Below are positions 1-11,815 of a stretch of DNA of 64,000 bases, one piece after another; the first letter of the stretch is position 1, and the number at the start of each line of letters is the position of its first letter. The position numbers and the translations under genes were made by a program. The notes under the pieces are model-generated. The model was given only the letters and a program-made list of their open reading frames with translations, was not told the DNA's origin and did no database searches. The DNA lies in NCBI GenBank assembly GCA_036971475.1, contig JBAIZL010000002.1:355633082-355697081 (forward strand), given 5' to 3'. Origin of the DNA: Prosapia bicincta. Lineage: Eukaryota > Arthropoda > Insecta > Hemiptera > Cercopidae.

Positions 1-129
1 GGGCAAAGTACGGCCATGTGGTTTTTCAGTAACCCCTAAAATTACTCATAGGACAATTTATTAGCTGTTTTGATCTCATAGTGTTTCTTTGTTGATAGTG
101 GTTTTTGATATTTTAGATAGTTATAATAG

Positions 130-1130
130 CAAGTAAAAAACCTAAAGTTGATTCGGAATGTAGAGTTTTTAAAGATCAGCGGATTTGGAAATACTTTTTC
201 ACTCCTAAAAAGGACAAACCGGTAAGCCAAATTTGTAATAAAGCTGTAGTCGTATTTAAGGAATGCATCACAACTCTTCATGACAAAGTATTACAAAGCG
301 AATTGTGAAACTATGACTGCAGAAGAACAGAAACAAAAGCAAGATATATACTTTTAAAAATTGTTAAACATTAGCAAAATAATTAAAATAACTAAGTTTT
401 TCTCAAAATCTAGCTACACATCCCTATTATGTTGTAGATTGGAATGTTGCAAAAAGGTAAAACCATTTTCTAATAGCGAATTTGTAAAACCTGGTATGCT
501 CCAAGTATTTTGTGTGATGAAAAAAAAAAGAATTTGAGACAGTTAGTTATTCTCAAAAAACAATCACTTCTAGAATTAAAATAACTTCTAAGCTGTTGGT
601 CTCACAATTGGCGTCAAAGAAAAGCGATTTAAAATGCTTTTGTTTTGCTTTGGATGTAAGTACGGACATATCTGACTCAGCCCAGCTACTAAGATTTATA
701 ACCGGTGTTGATGGCAATTTTTGTGTTACTGAAGGTTTAGATTGGGTGTATTCATTAAATGGAACAACTAAAAAAATCAGAAATGTTTGAAGAATTTCAA
801 CCTACTATCACATTTTTGAAAGTTTATTTTACAAACCTTCTCAGTCCCACCAATAAATTGAACCTGAAACGTCAGGGAATATACCATCTAATACATGATA
901 TTTGGGGTAATATCAGGGGTTTAAAAATACTCAAAATATCTAGTCAAGAGAGATTTTACTCATTTTCCAAGTCTAAGGACTAATGTAGTTAGGCAAAACA
1001 AATTTATGATCTATGAGAAAAGATTTTATGAAGAATTAAATGAAGATCCAAGACTTCAAAGTCATCGAACAAGACCTGTTCACTTTAAGGAGGCTATTTA
1101 ATGTGGATTGTCAGTCAGTCAAAGCAGAAT
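130..1130 (+). pseudogene. Decayed hAT-type transposase (GTF2IRD2/ZBED5-like)
   Basis: Pieces of a hAT-family transposase-like protein of the GTF2IRD2/ZBED5 group appear in order but in different frames. The N-terminal piece from about 138 reads KVDSECRVFKD, then WKYFF, then PVSQICNKAVVVFKE, the usual BED-like finger start of this group. A second piece near 437-505 reads KPFSNSEFVKPGMLQV. From 596 to 790 comes CFCFALDVSTDISDSAQLL with FITGVDGNF, the family's conserved stretch containing the first catalytic Asp region (ALD.STD). The piece at 800-983 continues with LNLKRQG and a Phe-rich tail. Stops at about 300 and 350 and several frameshifts break it, so it cannot make a functional protein. 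No terminal inverted repeats were found; the 5' end may lie outside the window. The family call rests on remembered motifs, not on a search. Confidence 0.75.
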
Positions 1131-3558
1131 TACAGTTCGAACTAATTGAGTCACAATGTAACCGTAAATTGAAGAAAATATTCCTCAAAGTTTCTTGAGT
1201 TTTACAAGGCACTGTCTTAATCAAGATTCCCAAACACAAATTCTCTCACTCAGAGGAAAACTTCTTTGTTTGTATCTTTCTACAACTGCGAACAGGTCTT
1301 CTATACTTTTCTTTTGCCCTACCTAGAAATTTTTTTATTGTGTCTGACTCTCCTTTAAAAACATTTGCTCATCACTATCCTAACCAATCTGTCTTTCAAA
1401 AGGCCTCTTGTATAGAGGCCTGATGGTGATAACAATCTATATATCGAAATGTCGCCATAGCAGAATAAAGTATTATACTCGTAAAACAGGAGTTTTTATT
1501 TCCCTTACCAATTCTGGCTCGGTGTTTCATGAGTTATAGCAATAAATTAAATTTGCTAGTAAATATCTTAATGTTTTTGGTAAATATAGCTTTATTAAAT
1601 ATAGCTTTATTTTACAAATTACAGGTGTTTGTATTCACTTGAAAAAAAACACTATTTACTGATTTATTAAGCAGACGCGTTTCAATGCTTTTTTGACTTT
1701 TTCCATTAACTCCAGTTAGTTTTGAGTAGCCAGACTAACCTAAATATCTGCATGAAAGCTAAATGTAGTTAAAGTAAACCTGTAAAACAATATTTGTCTG
1801 ATAAAACTACTATAAAACTATCATCAACCAGTTTTGATATTTTAAAAGCAAATATCAAAATCTAACACGATTCACTATAGTTATTCACTATAGTAATTCA
1901 CTATAGTTAGAGGATATATATTATCTTGTTATAACTTTATGTAACAAAAATGCATTATATTCAGTGAAAATATGGCAGATTGTCATGTATAAGATCATGA
2001 GGAAAAACAAGAATCACAGTAAGGAAATGTAACGTGTTTTACGTGTGTTATTCCTAAGAGCTAATTTCTTTAAGTTAATTAAACTGAATGAAAATGAATG
2101 AACGAACAACTGCCCACTGTAAAATATAAAACATAACTAAGCTAACTAGTGAAGATGGCGAATACAGAAACGAAGATAAAACATCCCAATTTTTCAAAGA
2201 AATCTTTGTGTTAACTGAAAGCATTCAAATTTTTTTTTTATTGCTAAAATGATAATTTGAACTTTAGGAAAGAGTAATAAGTATGATCTTCGAATTTGTA
2301 AAATGGGATTTACAATATATCTTGAAAAATAACTAAAACACTCCTGAAGTAGTTATTGAAGGCTAGATAACACATTTTTTAATGTGCTTAGGTTGCTGTA
2401 AATGTACGATTTACAAAGTATGTGAGACGTATGCCAGAGAACAATTCTAGCGAGCAGCTCCCAAATGATCCAGGACCGTACTATAATTGAAGAAGTGAAT
2501 GTAAATACTTTCTTAAAATTCTAAGAAACGCAGATCAAGTGCCTTTTCATTTTTATATGTTAACTAATGTAACAGTAAATTAAAAATAAGATATATGAGT
2601 CATTATGAAATCAACAGGAATTGAAATATCCAGAGTAACACTTATACTGGGTCTAATGGCGCATTGCATTCAGAAATGGATGGATGAATAAAAATTAAAG
2701 CAGGGCTGGGTACAAACTGTGTAGAATAAATGTTATACCAACTTTAAAAATAAAATCTTGATGGTATTTCTCAATGGATTTTTTTTAAATGTCTAGAATA
2801 ACAAAATCAGTTTCATAAAATAAACACAGACCCTTTAATCATTCTTGAGGCAATGACATCTCAGCTCAAATTTATGGATATAGTTGTAAATGATACACTC
2901 AAGGATAACCTCAAGAAGCAATTGGCAAACTATCGTTTCGCAAATAATAACTCTTAAACATGAACAGAATTTTTTTTAAAGCAATATTATCAATAAAAAC
3001 TAAATCTGTTACAATGTTGCATAGACCATGATATGAATGGAAATGAGAAGAGGAACATGCACAATAAGGATTGAGACTGTTGTGATGAGAGTAAATGTCG
3101 AGATGTCAAAGATATTTGCACAATACAGATCTGTAATACCACATTTTGAGATTTTAAAATTCTGCAGTAATATAATAAAATTTTACAATAACTTTTAAAA
3201 TATGTGCCCAATAATTGAAGTTTTATATAATAAAGTTTATTTCACAATTCCACAATGTGTGCTTTATCAACTTTTTTTATTTAGCTTGGATATTAAGCTT
3301 TTCCAACTTGATGTCTTATATTTGGAATATATGGATTAGGTTTATGTTAAATTTCATATTTTTTATTATTTAGGCATACAGTACTTGTTACTTGAGATGG
3401 TATACTAAGCATTTATCAGTGATATAGTTGAATGCTGTCTCTGACCATCTTAGTTGACAGGAATTGACTCAACAAACACAGTCAAGGTGGGGGATTATAG
3501 TAAGGAAACTGCCATAGGTAGCTTATCACTATGACATATTATTAAAACTTATCTTTAA

Positions 3559-4590
3559 CCCTAGAGGACTCGCGCGGGGTAATTATTCTCCAAGTGAGTT
3601 TTCAACAAAGATTATAAAACAGTTGCAAATCCTGAAATTCTTCCACCCCTTACATACCTTCTAATTGACTCGCCCTGTATCTATTTCTGTCCCTACATCA
3701 GGTAGTTTGACAGTTTTTGTTTACTTATAACGGTTTGAAGTTAATGTTGCAAACTTTTTATCACATGAAATAATTTTCATTTTTTTTTTTTGCAAGATTG
3801 CTATGAGTGAATTTTATTATGTTTCGTATTTTGTGAGGAATTAATCACTGAAGTTAGTTTTAATTTATAAATTTAATAATCTATTTTAAATTATCTACTT
3901 ATATATTTTGTCATTGCGATAAGATAGAACACAAATTTTATATTTGTAACTTTTCAAGAGAGAGAGAAACGCAAATGAAACCTCTTTTGAAGGAATTAAA
4001 GCATTGTTTGGGGTATTGTATATTTGTGGAGCAAAGATGTCTTCGTACAAAAATTCTTAAGGTATATGGACAACAGACAGAACTGATTTGCATATAGTAA
4101 CGTGTACAATGTCAAGACACAGATTCTATTTTCTCTTGCAAGGATTATGTTTTGGTATATATTGTTTTTGTACACTATTCTTGTTTATAAAATATTTTGT
4201 TTTCATGATTATTGTAACGAAAAAAGTTTATCTACAATATAGGCTATAGCATTATGTTTGACATTATTACAAACAAACATTTTAATTACAGGCGTGATTT
4301 TTTCCCTAATAAACTTAGACAAAAAACAATAAATGCTGTGCTAATTGTGGGAAAAGTGTTTGTAAAGACCAATTAGTTGACGTATGTGAAAAATGTTTTG
4401 AAGTATAAGAAAGTAAATAATATTGCATGAGTTTGTTCATATCTTTTATAGTATAACAAGATATGTTTAAATAAATTTTTTTATTAATAGCATTAAATAG
4501 TTTACTGATATTTACCTAAAAACTAATTGGGGTAAAAATTTACCCCGTGCGAGCGCTGGTGTAACGGGTATTAGCGCGAGTCCTCTAGGG
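3559..4590 (+). mobile_element. Internally deleted piggyBac element A with TTAA target duplication
   Basis: The ends are near-perfect inverted repeats, CCCTAGAGGACTCGCGC at the left and GCGCGAGTCCTCTAGGG at the right, flanked on both sides by TTAA (3,555-3,558 and 4,591-4,594). CCC...GGG ends and TTAA duplication are diagnostic of piggyBac. At 1,032 bp it is less than half the length of an autonomous copy. The interior keeps an N-terminal and a C-terminal transposase fragment, so the middle has been lost. It sits inside the left inverted arm and has no partner in the right arm, so it entered after the duplication or was lost from the other arm. Confidence 0.92.
3956..4408 (+). pseudogene. piggyBac transposase remnants (DDE_Tnp_1_7 start and Cys-rich C terminus)
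   Basis: From 3,956 the frame reads NETSFEGIKALFGVLYICGA, then after an in-frame TAA, IWTTDRTDLHIVTCTMSRHR and FYFLLQGLCF. This follows the first part of the piggyBac DDE_Tnp_1_7 domain (EIKAFIG...AG...W..DG......TMS..RF..LLR.LRF). The region holding the catalytic aspartates is missing. At 4,334-4,408 the frame reads CCANCGKSVCKDQLVDVCEK then CFEV and a stop, which is the C-terminal cysteine-rich (PHD/RING-like) domain of piggyBac, spaced CxxC...C...CxxC. A stop or frameshift lies just upstream at 4,316. The two fragments keep element order and orientation. No product is expected. Confidence 0.85.
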
Positions 4591-5198
4591 TTAACTAACA
4601 GAATAAATAGTAGATTAACATAAATCATTAACTATTGTTCCTTACAAGCTTGTATACCAAATAATCTGAAACTAATTTCTCTAAAACACATTAATAAAAT
4701 TTTAAATAAAGGAAAGAAACTCTAGTAATTTTAATTACTATAGCATCCAGCAAGGCTATTGGCTGTTTTTTTCACAAATTAAAGTCACTGCTACTATAGA
4801 AGAAAAATATTTAACACTACAATATTAACTATATAACATAGATACAAGTATTGCATCACTTCATACACTTCCTCTTACTCGCGTTTAACCAAATTTAAGG
4901 TAAATTGTGAAAGATACTATGCTGTTGCATGAAATGTAGACCAAAATTATCATTTGAAACACTTTATTTTCCTAAAAAATTGAAAATACTAAGATATATT
5001 TCTTTTAAAAAAAAGTATATAAATAACTGGAAACAAGCCATGTACTCTTATGAACAAAGTTATTTTGATGACAATAATTGTTTCCCGTAAAGAGTGGATA
5101 GAAAACAAATGACCCAATCACATACCTAAACTATCAATAATACCAGACCAATTGTTTACAATAAAATGATGTTTAAAGCAGCAGTCAGTAGGTGGTTG

Positions 5199-6163
5199 GT
5201 TGTCATCTCACTACTGCAAAGAGGACAGGTTTCCAGCACGATTTCCAGCAATGTATTAGATTTATAGTAACATGAATTTTTGGTTGTGCCTCACAGGTAC
5301 AATGTCGGTATTTGTGTAACGTTTTAAACTTTTATAGTATATTTTTGTTTTCCCCTATTTATGCCATTATAGTATTCAATTATATAAATTGAAGAAATGG
5401 ATAGACCTGGAACGTCTGGATTAAAAGGGAAACTAATTTCAACTAATGAGCCTCAAGTAGTAGAAATGTATGGGTGATTTTGAACATACCATGATTGACG
5501 GGTTACTTAAAGCAGAAAATTATTTAGGTGCTGTATCTAATGAACAACTTTTAGAAGGCATCAATGTGAATAGGGAAACTGTGCAAAAAAGGGAAGATGT
5601 AACTGAGCAAATAGATCATGATTCCGAATCTCAACAAAGTGCATCAGACGATGAAGATGATTTCGAAGAATTGCACATCCAGAAATTTACAAATTTGTCT
5701 ATTTGTGTAGATAAATTGTTATAAACAATGTAGAATTCTTACAGCAACAAAAAAAAAGAAAGACTAGTTACACTTTGTAAGCTGTCTACAACAAATATGT
5801 CTCGATTGTTCTGAGCTGCTGTGTAAAGAGACTGCTGTCAAAATTGAGCTATTATTTCCAATGTCAGTTTCCATATACAAAACTTTTAATGTGTCAAATG
5901 TTGTTTTTTATATAAAGTTTAGTGTGTACAGTCAGTGAACAAAATATAATTATTGTGTTTATCATCGTGAGAATATAATCCTTTTTAGCTAAGCTGCGCT
6001 ACGATCTGTAAATGGTAAGACTACAGTTTTCAATAACCGATCTTATAAAATAATGTGTAAAATAAATTGTTAAACCATACAATAAATCACACTTAGACCC
6101 TACGTGACTGTGAGGCACACAGGGTAGTAATGTGACAAAGATTGCAGACCAGTAGTTGACAAG
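5199..6163 (+). mobile_element. piggyBac-like element B, copy 1 (decayed)
   Basis: It is homologous to the element at 62,236-63,336. Both share inner inverted motifs (TGTGCCTCACAG near 5,285 and CTGTGAGGCACAC near 6,108), a start segment and a Cys-rich end. The outer ends are weak here: the left side reads TTGTCATCTCACTACTG and the right side, reversed, TTGTCAACTACTGGTCTGC. From the ATG at 5,397 the frame begins MDRPGTSGLKGKLIST, and a separate open stretch follows at 5,470-5,724. The C-terminal Cys-rich region near 5,750-5,860 is frameshifted. The middle of the transposase is absent. The outer boundaries are approximate because no clean TTAA remains. Confidence 0.6.
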
Positions 6164-8654
6164 TAAAACAGAGAAGAAGGTTATACTCGATATTACTTCA
6201 AGTAGGTATTTTGTAAAAAGTACATCAGGCTATACACAGAGAGGAGTCTGACAACGGAGAGCTCATGGCAAAAAATATTCCTAATATCTTCATACATAAA
6301 GTAAATCCAAAAGATATGGATTAAATTTAAAATATGTATATTTATTATATAGAAGGGAAAGATTGATTTTAAAAGTATAACGAAAAGATAATGTATATGT
6401 AATGTATCAAAGGTTATGGTAAATATGAGTTTTTAATATGGTTTTTATTCAAAATATAATAGGAAATAAAGTCAAATCAAGGAACTAATAGGCGGGAATT
6501 GTTTACAGAATATAACAAAGTATAATTAATAGACAATTTAAAAAAAATTATCACATCTTAGAGATAATATAAAAGCAATAGTGTAGTGGTTGGTATGAAC
6601 AATGTAATGTTTACGTAAAAGAGACAAGTGATAAAATGTTAACTATTGAGTTTGTTTGAATCAACATTGGACAACCACTGATAGAAGCTGTTGCAAAGGA
6701 CACACCTTAGAGTTAGATATGTATATGTAAAACATAATGGTTTTATTTGCAGATTTTGTGTTGTCCATCTGGTGGTTTATCAGACTACTACTTTTAGTAT
6801 AACTTGGCAAAGAAATCACCACTTACTGTTATTTTTAAGCACACACGTTTCCCACAGCTGTTCAACCCTGTGAGTCAGGGGCAAGACTCCTGCTATCTCA
6901 TATCTCAGTTCCCAGATTTACAACTAACAAAATCTTTTTAAACTCCCAAAATAAAACAAATGTAAGAGTTTACCTAATTTCTGAAAATACTTTCTCACAA
7001 CTTTAGAGACTGAAGTATAAAATAAAAACAATGAAATGATGTTAATGAAATACCTCAACTTCCACACTTTAGCACAATATATCACTCCTAAGGGATATTT
7101 CTCATGACTATTTATGGATGATATATGCATACACGGAAACTCAAGGGGTTAATATAACTATCTGTTTAGGTCCAATATTGGATAAATATTGGACTAATGA
7201 CAGTTATTAAGATTGTGTAATGTAACTTACTACGTATGTAATTAGGCTACAAACTTGGGTTGAAATAAATTTAAACAAATAAACATGTAGGGAAATGAAA
7301 TTAATTAACATCATACACAGATACCTATATTGGCTCTAGTGGTAATCCAAATATGGACAGGTAAAGGCGTATTAGTGTAATAAACCCTAATGAAAAAGAA
7401 ATAATAGGTCTACTAATACATGAGAATGTGAACAATTTATACAAACTTCCATGTGAACATGAGGACAAGAGTTACAAACTTCTAACTGAATACTAACATA
7501 ACTGCCTAGCTGCATATTGTTATAGTCTCTGTAGGTTTGCCTCTGATCTGTGTATAGTATGTCGGAATTAAGGTTCTGTGATTGGAAAGGAGGGCCTATT
7601 GAATTGCAACAAGTATCACATTGACCGCATGACAATCAACATGAGTAGTATGACACATTAAGTCCAACATTCTAACAACTGTGTTATGATTTCAAATCCC
7701 AATAAAACATTATTGAGATGTCATGAATTCAATACTTGAGATTTATTTTAATAAAACAGTTATATTATAGTGGACAAGAGTATATGTGTTTTTAGTGGGT
7801 TTAACTCACATGTATGTAAATTTAATTATAAGTGTATTGGAGGTCACATTCATAGGCTATAAGAGAAGAGGTGTTAGATTAGCTGGACGTATTATGAAAT
7901 GATTGAAGTCCTTCCCAATGAGCCACCGAGTAATTACTTGATTAATAAATACCTATTATGAATATTAATATAGGCAATATATATTTCAAAGATTCTCTAC
8001 ACTTGTATGTAATAGTATGAAACCTTTCAGTAGTAGTAGAAAAACTTAACTGAATGTACAAATCTTGTTCAACTATTCTTAGGTTGATATCTAGTTAGGT
8101 TGATTAGTCGTAGGTTAACCACCTCTACTTACTTTCCTTTCACCAATCTTCAACTTTCTGCTTTGCTAATACTAATAAAGTATTGATGGGATCGGAGTAG
8201 CTTATTAAAAACTGTGGTTTTATTTGTATTTCAAGTCATCATGTCATATCATGAATTATATTCTAAAATGACACATTCAACTAACTGATGAAAATTTTGA
8301 ATTGAAATTCTACAATATAAAGAGAAAATATAATAACAAATTAAATTGATTTCTAAAATAAAGTTTTGTAACATATTTTAAAAGAAATTTTAAACTCAAA
8401 CTGTTTACTAATTACTAAACGATTCCCTCTCCACTGTAACAACCTTGTCACATTCAGTCACTTGAGAAAGGCCAAACTTTCTACACTACTTATTTTCGTT
8501 AATATGTAACTAAAAAGTAATGATAACTTCTGACATTGCTAGTAGCAAGAGGCTGGTGTTAGTAATGGGAGAGAGAAAAGACAATCTGGACAATTGCCCT
8601 CCTGGCACCTGCCTTTAAGCAGTTCACTCTGTATTGCATGTACTAAAATCGAGA

Positions 8655-9800
8655 AACCAGATCTGCCTGTTTGTCCAATATAGAACTTATTGCAGTTGTT
8701 GCATTGTAGGTTGTATATTCCTGGGTTACTTTATGTGTTGGTACTGTTATTAATGCTGTGTATGATAGCCGTTTGGCTTTTATTTGCTGTTCTGTTACTC
8801 ACATTGCATACTGCTTTTTTGAATTGGTGTGCTATTTTATTTGTGAGTTTGTTTATGTATGTGAGGGGGATGAATTGGTTTGTGTTTGTTACTATTCTTG
8901 TTGATATTTTTCTGTGTAGTTTGTCTATTAAATAATTGTCATATCCATTTTTGTGAGCTAAATATTTGATTGTGTTTGGTTCTTCTGTGTAGTTAGTTGT
9001 GAACATAAGTATCTTGTTTAGACAGTGTAGTAAATGTTAGAATTATGCGTGTTTATGTTGCATTGGGTAGTTTGATGTGTTGTGTGTCAGTGTGTCTGTT
9101 ATGGTTGGCTCGCGTTATATTTTGTATTCATGTTTGTTTTGACTTTTTGTTATGGTGATGTGTAAAAAATTTAATTCTTCTTTTTTTCAAACTCTGCAGT
9201 GAACTGAATATTTTTGTGTATTTTGTTTATATATGTTTGGAGTTGTTGGCATTGTCTTATGTGTTATAACCTCGTCTAATATCTGTGCCAATGTATTGTC
9301 TTAACTGCGTGTTTGTTGTTATTTATGATTTTATTCTGTTCTATGTGTTGTAGGAATATTTCTGCGGGAATGCATGAAATCGGTGAACCCATTGTTAGGC
9401 TTTGTTTTTCTGTGTAATATTTTCTGTTGTGAGTGAAGTAGTTCTGTTGTGTAATGGTGTTCAAAATGTGTATGATTACTTTTGTGTACTGGGATATTCG
9501 TATATCGGTTTGTGATTTCAAACGATGCTAGGGTTGAGTTATGTGGGATTTCAATGTTGTTTATTTTGTTTACTAGATCTATTGTGTTTTTTATATTTGT
9601 GTTTTTATCTTGTTTTATGTATTTTCTAATAGTTTTATCCATATGGCGTGATAGTTTGTCTGCAGGTGATGGTTGGCTGTTGATTATTGGTCCTACAACT
9701 TTCAAAAATTGGTAGCAAAGATGCACAATTGCAGCAATCTTATCGGAAAAAAATACGAGGCTGAAGAAGTCATAAGTCGAAAATGTTTTCTCCAAGTGTA
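8655..9800 (-). pseudogene. Penelope-like element: reverse transcriptase plus GIY-YIG endonuclease (left arm copy)
   Basis: On the minus strand, RT motif A reads LASFEITNRYTNIPV near 9,500-9,545 (family pattern SFD...LYTNIP), and motif B reads SLTMGSPISCIPAEIFLQH near 9,345-9,410 (family GLAMGSPIS...AEIFLQ). The connector follows at 8,731-9,006. The GIY-YIG nuclease appears at about 8,655-8,725 as GIYNLQCNNCNKFYIGQTGR, keeping the GIY and YIG motifs and two Cys. RT followed by C-terminal GIY-YIG is the defining layout of Penelope-like retroelements. The frame is broken several times: pieces lie in at least three frames, and the conserved D of motif A is E. A (CA)(TA) tract at 9,968-10,034 lies upstream. 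A diverged inverted copy is at 53,150-54,160. Confidence 0.88.
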
Positions 9801-9967
9801 AGTTGACAATTTATCAAAATTTAGTTAACAAAAAGACTGGTCGCAAGTAATATCAAAGTGTAATAAGAAAATCAAAATTGGTATTTTTAAATTTTTACAA
9901 TAATCCAAGATATGTCTTAAATAAACAGATTTAGTTTCAATTGTGTTACATTTTATGGAATTTGTAT

Positions 9968-9973
9968 ACACAA

Positions 9974-10034
<61 letters not shown>
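9968..10034. repeat. Compound (CA)n-(TA)n microsatellite
   Basis: About 30 bp of CA followed by about 37 bp of TA. The equivalent place in the right arm holds a much larger (TA)n tract (52,722-52,985), so the same locus has expanded differently in the two arms. Confidence 0.95.
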
Positions 10035-10036
<2 letters not shown>

Positions 10037-10124
10037 AAAACCTCTCTTTTTTGGCCTTCTGAATATTAGCTTTTATTTTTTTCGTCGCATCAATATGAAG
10101 TTTCCGTTGGGTTGCCTCATCTTC
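10034..10124 (-). pseudogene. Exon of an unrecognised charged helical protein (left copy)
   Basis: On the minus strand, a TTTACAG acceptor ends at 10,125 and the exon opens in phase 0 with EDEATQRKLHIDATKK, continuing IKANIQKAKKERFC into the TA repeat. A possible GT donor lies at the TTTTGTGATA junction. The same exon with its acceptor occurs on the + strand at 52,631-52,721. It is Lys/Glu rich and probably alpha-helical. It follows the exon at 10,564-10,635 in matching phase. I do not recognise the family. Confidence 0.5.
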
Positions 10125-10563
10125 CTGTAAACTTATATGATAGCAATTTATTATTTTGAACAATTGTATAAGCTGAAAGTAATATATTAATTAGTATTTG
10201 TTTGAAGTTCACTTTAAAGAAGGTATAGCACTATACGCCATCAGGTTATGTCGCTTTGGCTTTAATGATAGGTAAGTATATTGTTTGAACTACAGAAAAT
10301 ATGTAAATGATATTGGGAATGTTTAAATCGTATTAATAAACAAAACACATGAAATTATGATACTCTAACCTTTAAGTAATTTGTGCTGAAATGTGTTTTT
10401 TTTTTTGAAAATTCTTACAAAATTAAAAATGCTGAGTTCTTCTAGTTCCTGAATACTAGTAAGAACACAAAAGTACAAACATAGAGTTCTGAAAAACAAC
10501 AAAAATCAATGTTTAAAAAAACAATGAAATTCTTTGAAAATAAAAAAACAAGATGACACTCAC

Positions 10564-10635
10564 AGAGACAACCTTATTGACAGCCTTTATAAACTCTTCA
10601 GCCTTATTACTGAGATATTTATTTTCCTCCTCAGG
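10564..10635 (-). pseudogene. Small exon (24 codons) of the same helical gene
   Basis: On the minus strand a pyrimidine-rich acceptor TTTCTGTTTAG is followed by exactly 24 codons, PEEENKYLSNKAEEFIKAVN then KVVS, and then a consensus donor GTGAGT. Entry and exit are both phase 0, which agrees with the phase-0 start of the exon at 10,124. The residues suit an amphipathic helix. It is too short to be called alone; the splice signals and matching phase are the support. Confidence 0.5.
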
Positions 10636-10639
10636 CTAA

Positions 10640-10790
10640 ACAGAAATATCTTTTATATAAATGTTTTAAATTTTATTACTCGTTTCAGTTTCATTTTTTA
10701 GTTACAGCCTTCTTAGCATTCATAACCTCTGACTGAAACTTTAAAATTTAATTTATAAACCTCTTCGTGGCTTGAGTTTTTATTTCCTTT
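10640..10790. other. Intron-like spacer in the minus-strand helical gene
   Basis: It contains a further short minus-strand candidate exon, TTTCAG acceptor then SEVMNAKKAVTKK (about 10,695-10,740), which ends in a stop and does not clearly splice in phase. Confidence 0.3.
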
Positions 10791-10792
10791 AC

Positions 10793-11226
10793 GAAGTTAT
10801 AAAAATTTTTCCGCGACTAACAAACTCTGACACTGCGTGAAACTGACTTAGGAAGTACAATTCGATAATCTGAGTTTCAACTCTGCAATTGGTTACTAAA
10901 TGTAGTATGTCCTTATTTGTATTTCGAAAGACAGTAAATATCTTGATAGTGGCGTCGCTTAGTTTATCGATTCTCTTAAGACTCAACTTGATTGAGTCCT
11001 TATTCTTTATTTTCATGCTCATATCATTGACCGTTTCTACCAGAATTTCAAAGAAGCTTCTAATTTTCTATAAGGAAGTATTAGAGTACCTCTGGAGACC
11101 TTTTAAGGACTTTTCCATAAACCATTCGATATTATTGTTAATTTTCTTATACAAACCAGTCACTTTGGTTGCAAAGTGCTTAGGTAGTCGCTTAGCGTAA
11201 ACAAAGCTTACATCAGGCAGTTTCAT
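10793..11226 (-). pseudogene. Main exon of the unrecognised helical gene, with an in-frame stop
   Basis: On the minus strand a single frame runs about 145 codons from MKLPDVSFVYAKRLPKHFAT at 11,226 to KIFITS at about 10,793, broken only by one TAG at 11,070-11,068. Such length is unusual by chance in this AT-rich DNA. A donor-like GTAAAG lies at the downstream end and an ATAG acceptor just before the ATG. The protein is rich in Lys, Ile and Phe with no obvious signal peptide, zinc ligand or transposase motif. Together with the exons at 10,635 and 10,124 it forms a multi-exon gene model on the minus strand. The TAG suggests a pseudogene, unless the stop is spliced out. Confidence 0.45.
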
Positions 11227-11518
11227 AACCTATGAAGTCTTGAAAACTACCAAATGTTTTAAATTGTGACTTTATTTAGATAAAATGCTATGAAAGTTTT
11301 TTAATTTTTTTGTGGGTAAGAGAAGAGATGCCTTCCCAGCAACTCAACACGAATATCTTTATATTGCGTACTGAACTAAATATAGAACTCCTTAGTTTTA
11401 TCTCGAACATGGTTCAGATCATCTGAAACAAAACAAATGTATGCATTATAAAAATCATTGTTTAATTAGGAAACACACTGCTTCAAAGGGGGTTTTGAGA
11501 TATATTAGAAGTAGAATA

Positions 11519-11677
11519 AACACACAAACATAAACATAAAGGCACAAACACGCACCCACGCACTTACACACACACACACACACTAAAACTAGCAAATACA
11601 CATTCACATAAGCATTTGCGTATACACACACTCACACACACACACACATGCACATACACAAACACACCCACACACAT

Positions 11678-11765
<88 letters not shown>

Positions 11766-11815
11766 AAACACACACACACACACACAAACACATACACAAA
11801 CACACACACACAACT
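11519..11815. repeat. (CA)n microsatellite, interrupted
   Basis: About 300 bp of CA with scattered T, G and AA interruptions at the edges and a nearly pure core at 11,677-11,760. Apparent His/Thr or Cys/Val open frames here are artefacts of the dinucleotide repeat. Confidence 0.97.

Larger units (their letters stand above)
1560..10520 (+). repeat. Left arm of a long inverted duplication
   Basis: This stretch recurs in reverse complement in the last 12 kb of the window, in the same order. Matching blocks, left to right: about 1,570-1,865 with 63,715-64,000; 1,930-3,010 with 61,310-62,030; 6,920-8,650 with 58,905-60,240 (the left copy carries about 420 bp more at 7,747-8,165); 8,730-10,510 with 52,240-54,160. 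Divergence is uneven: 7,387-7,746 is nearly identical to its partner, while the exon at 10.03-10.12 kb differs at roughly one base in six. Two piggyBac relics at 3.56-6.16 kb have no counterpart in the right arm. The right arm runs off the window, so the outer edge is unknown. Confidence 0.85.

Noticed and set aside
7387..7635. 82-codon frame shared by both arms (minus at 7.4 kb, plus at 59.5 kb)
   Set aside because: It begins at TTG, not ATG. Six of about eight differences between the copies change the amino acid, so there is no sign of protein-level constraint; it is conserved because the DNA is recently duplicated or converted.
8690..8935. Plus-strand hydrophobic 81-codon frame
   Set aside because: It is antisense to the Penelope connector and GIY-YIG region.
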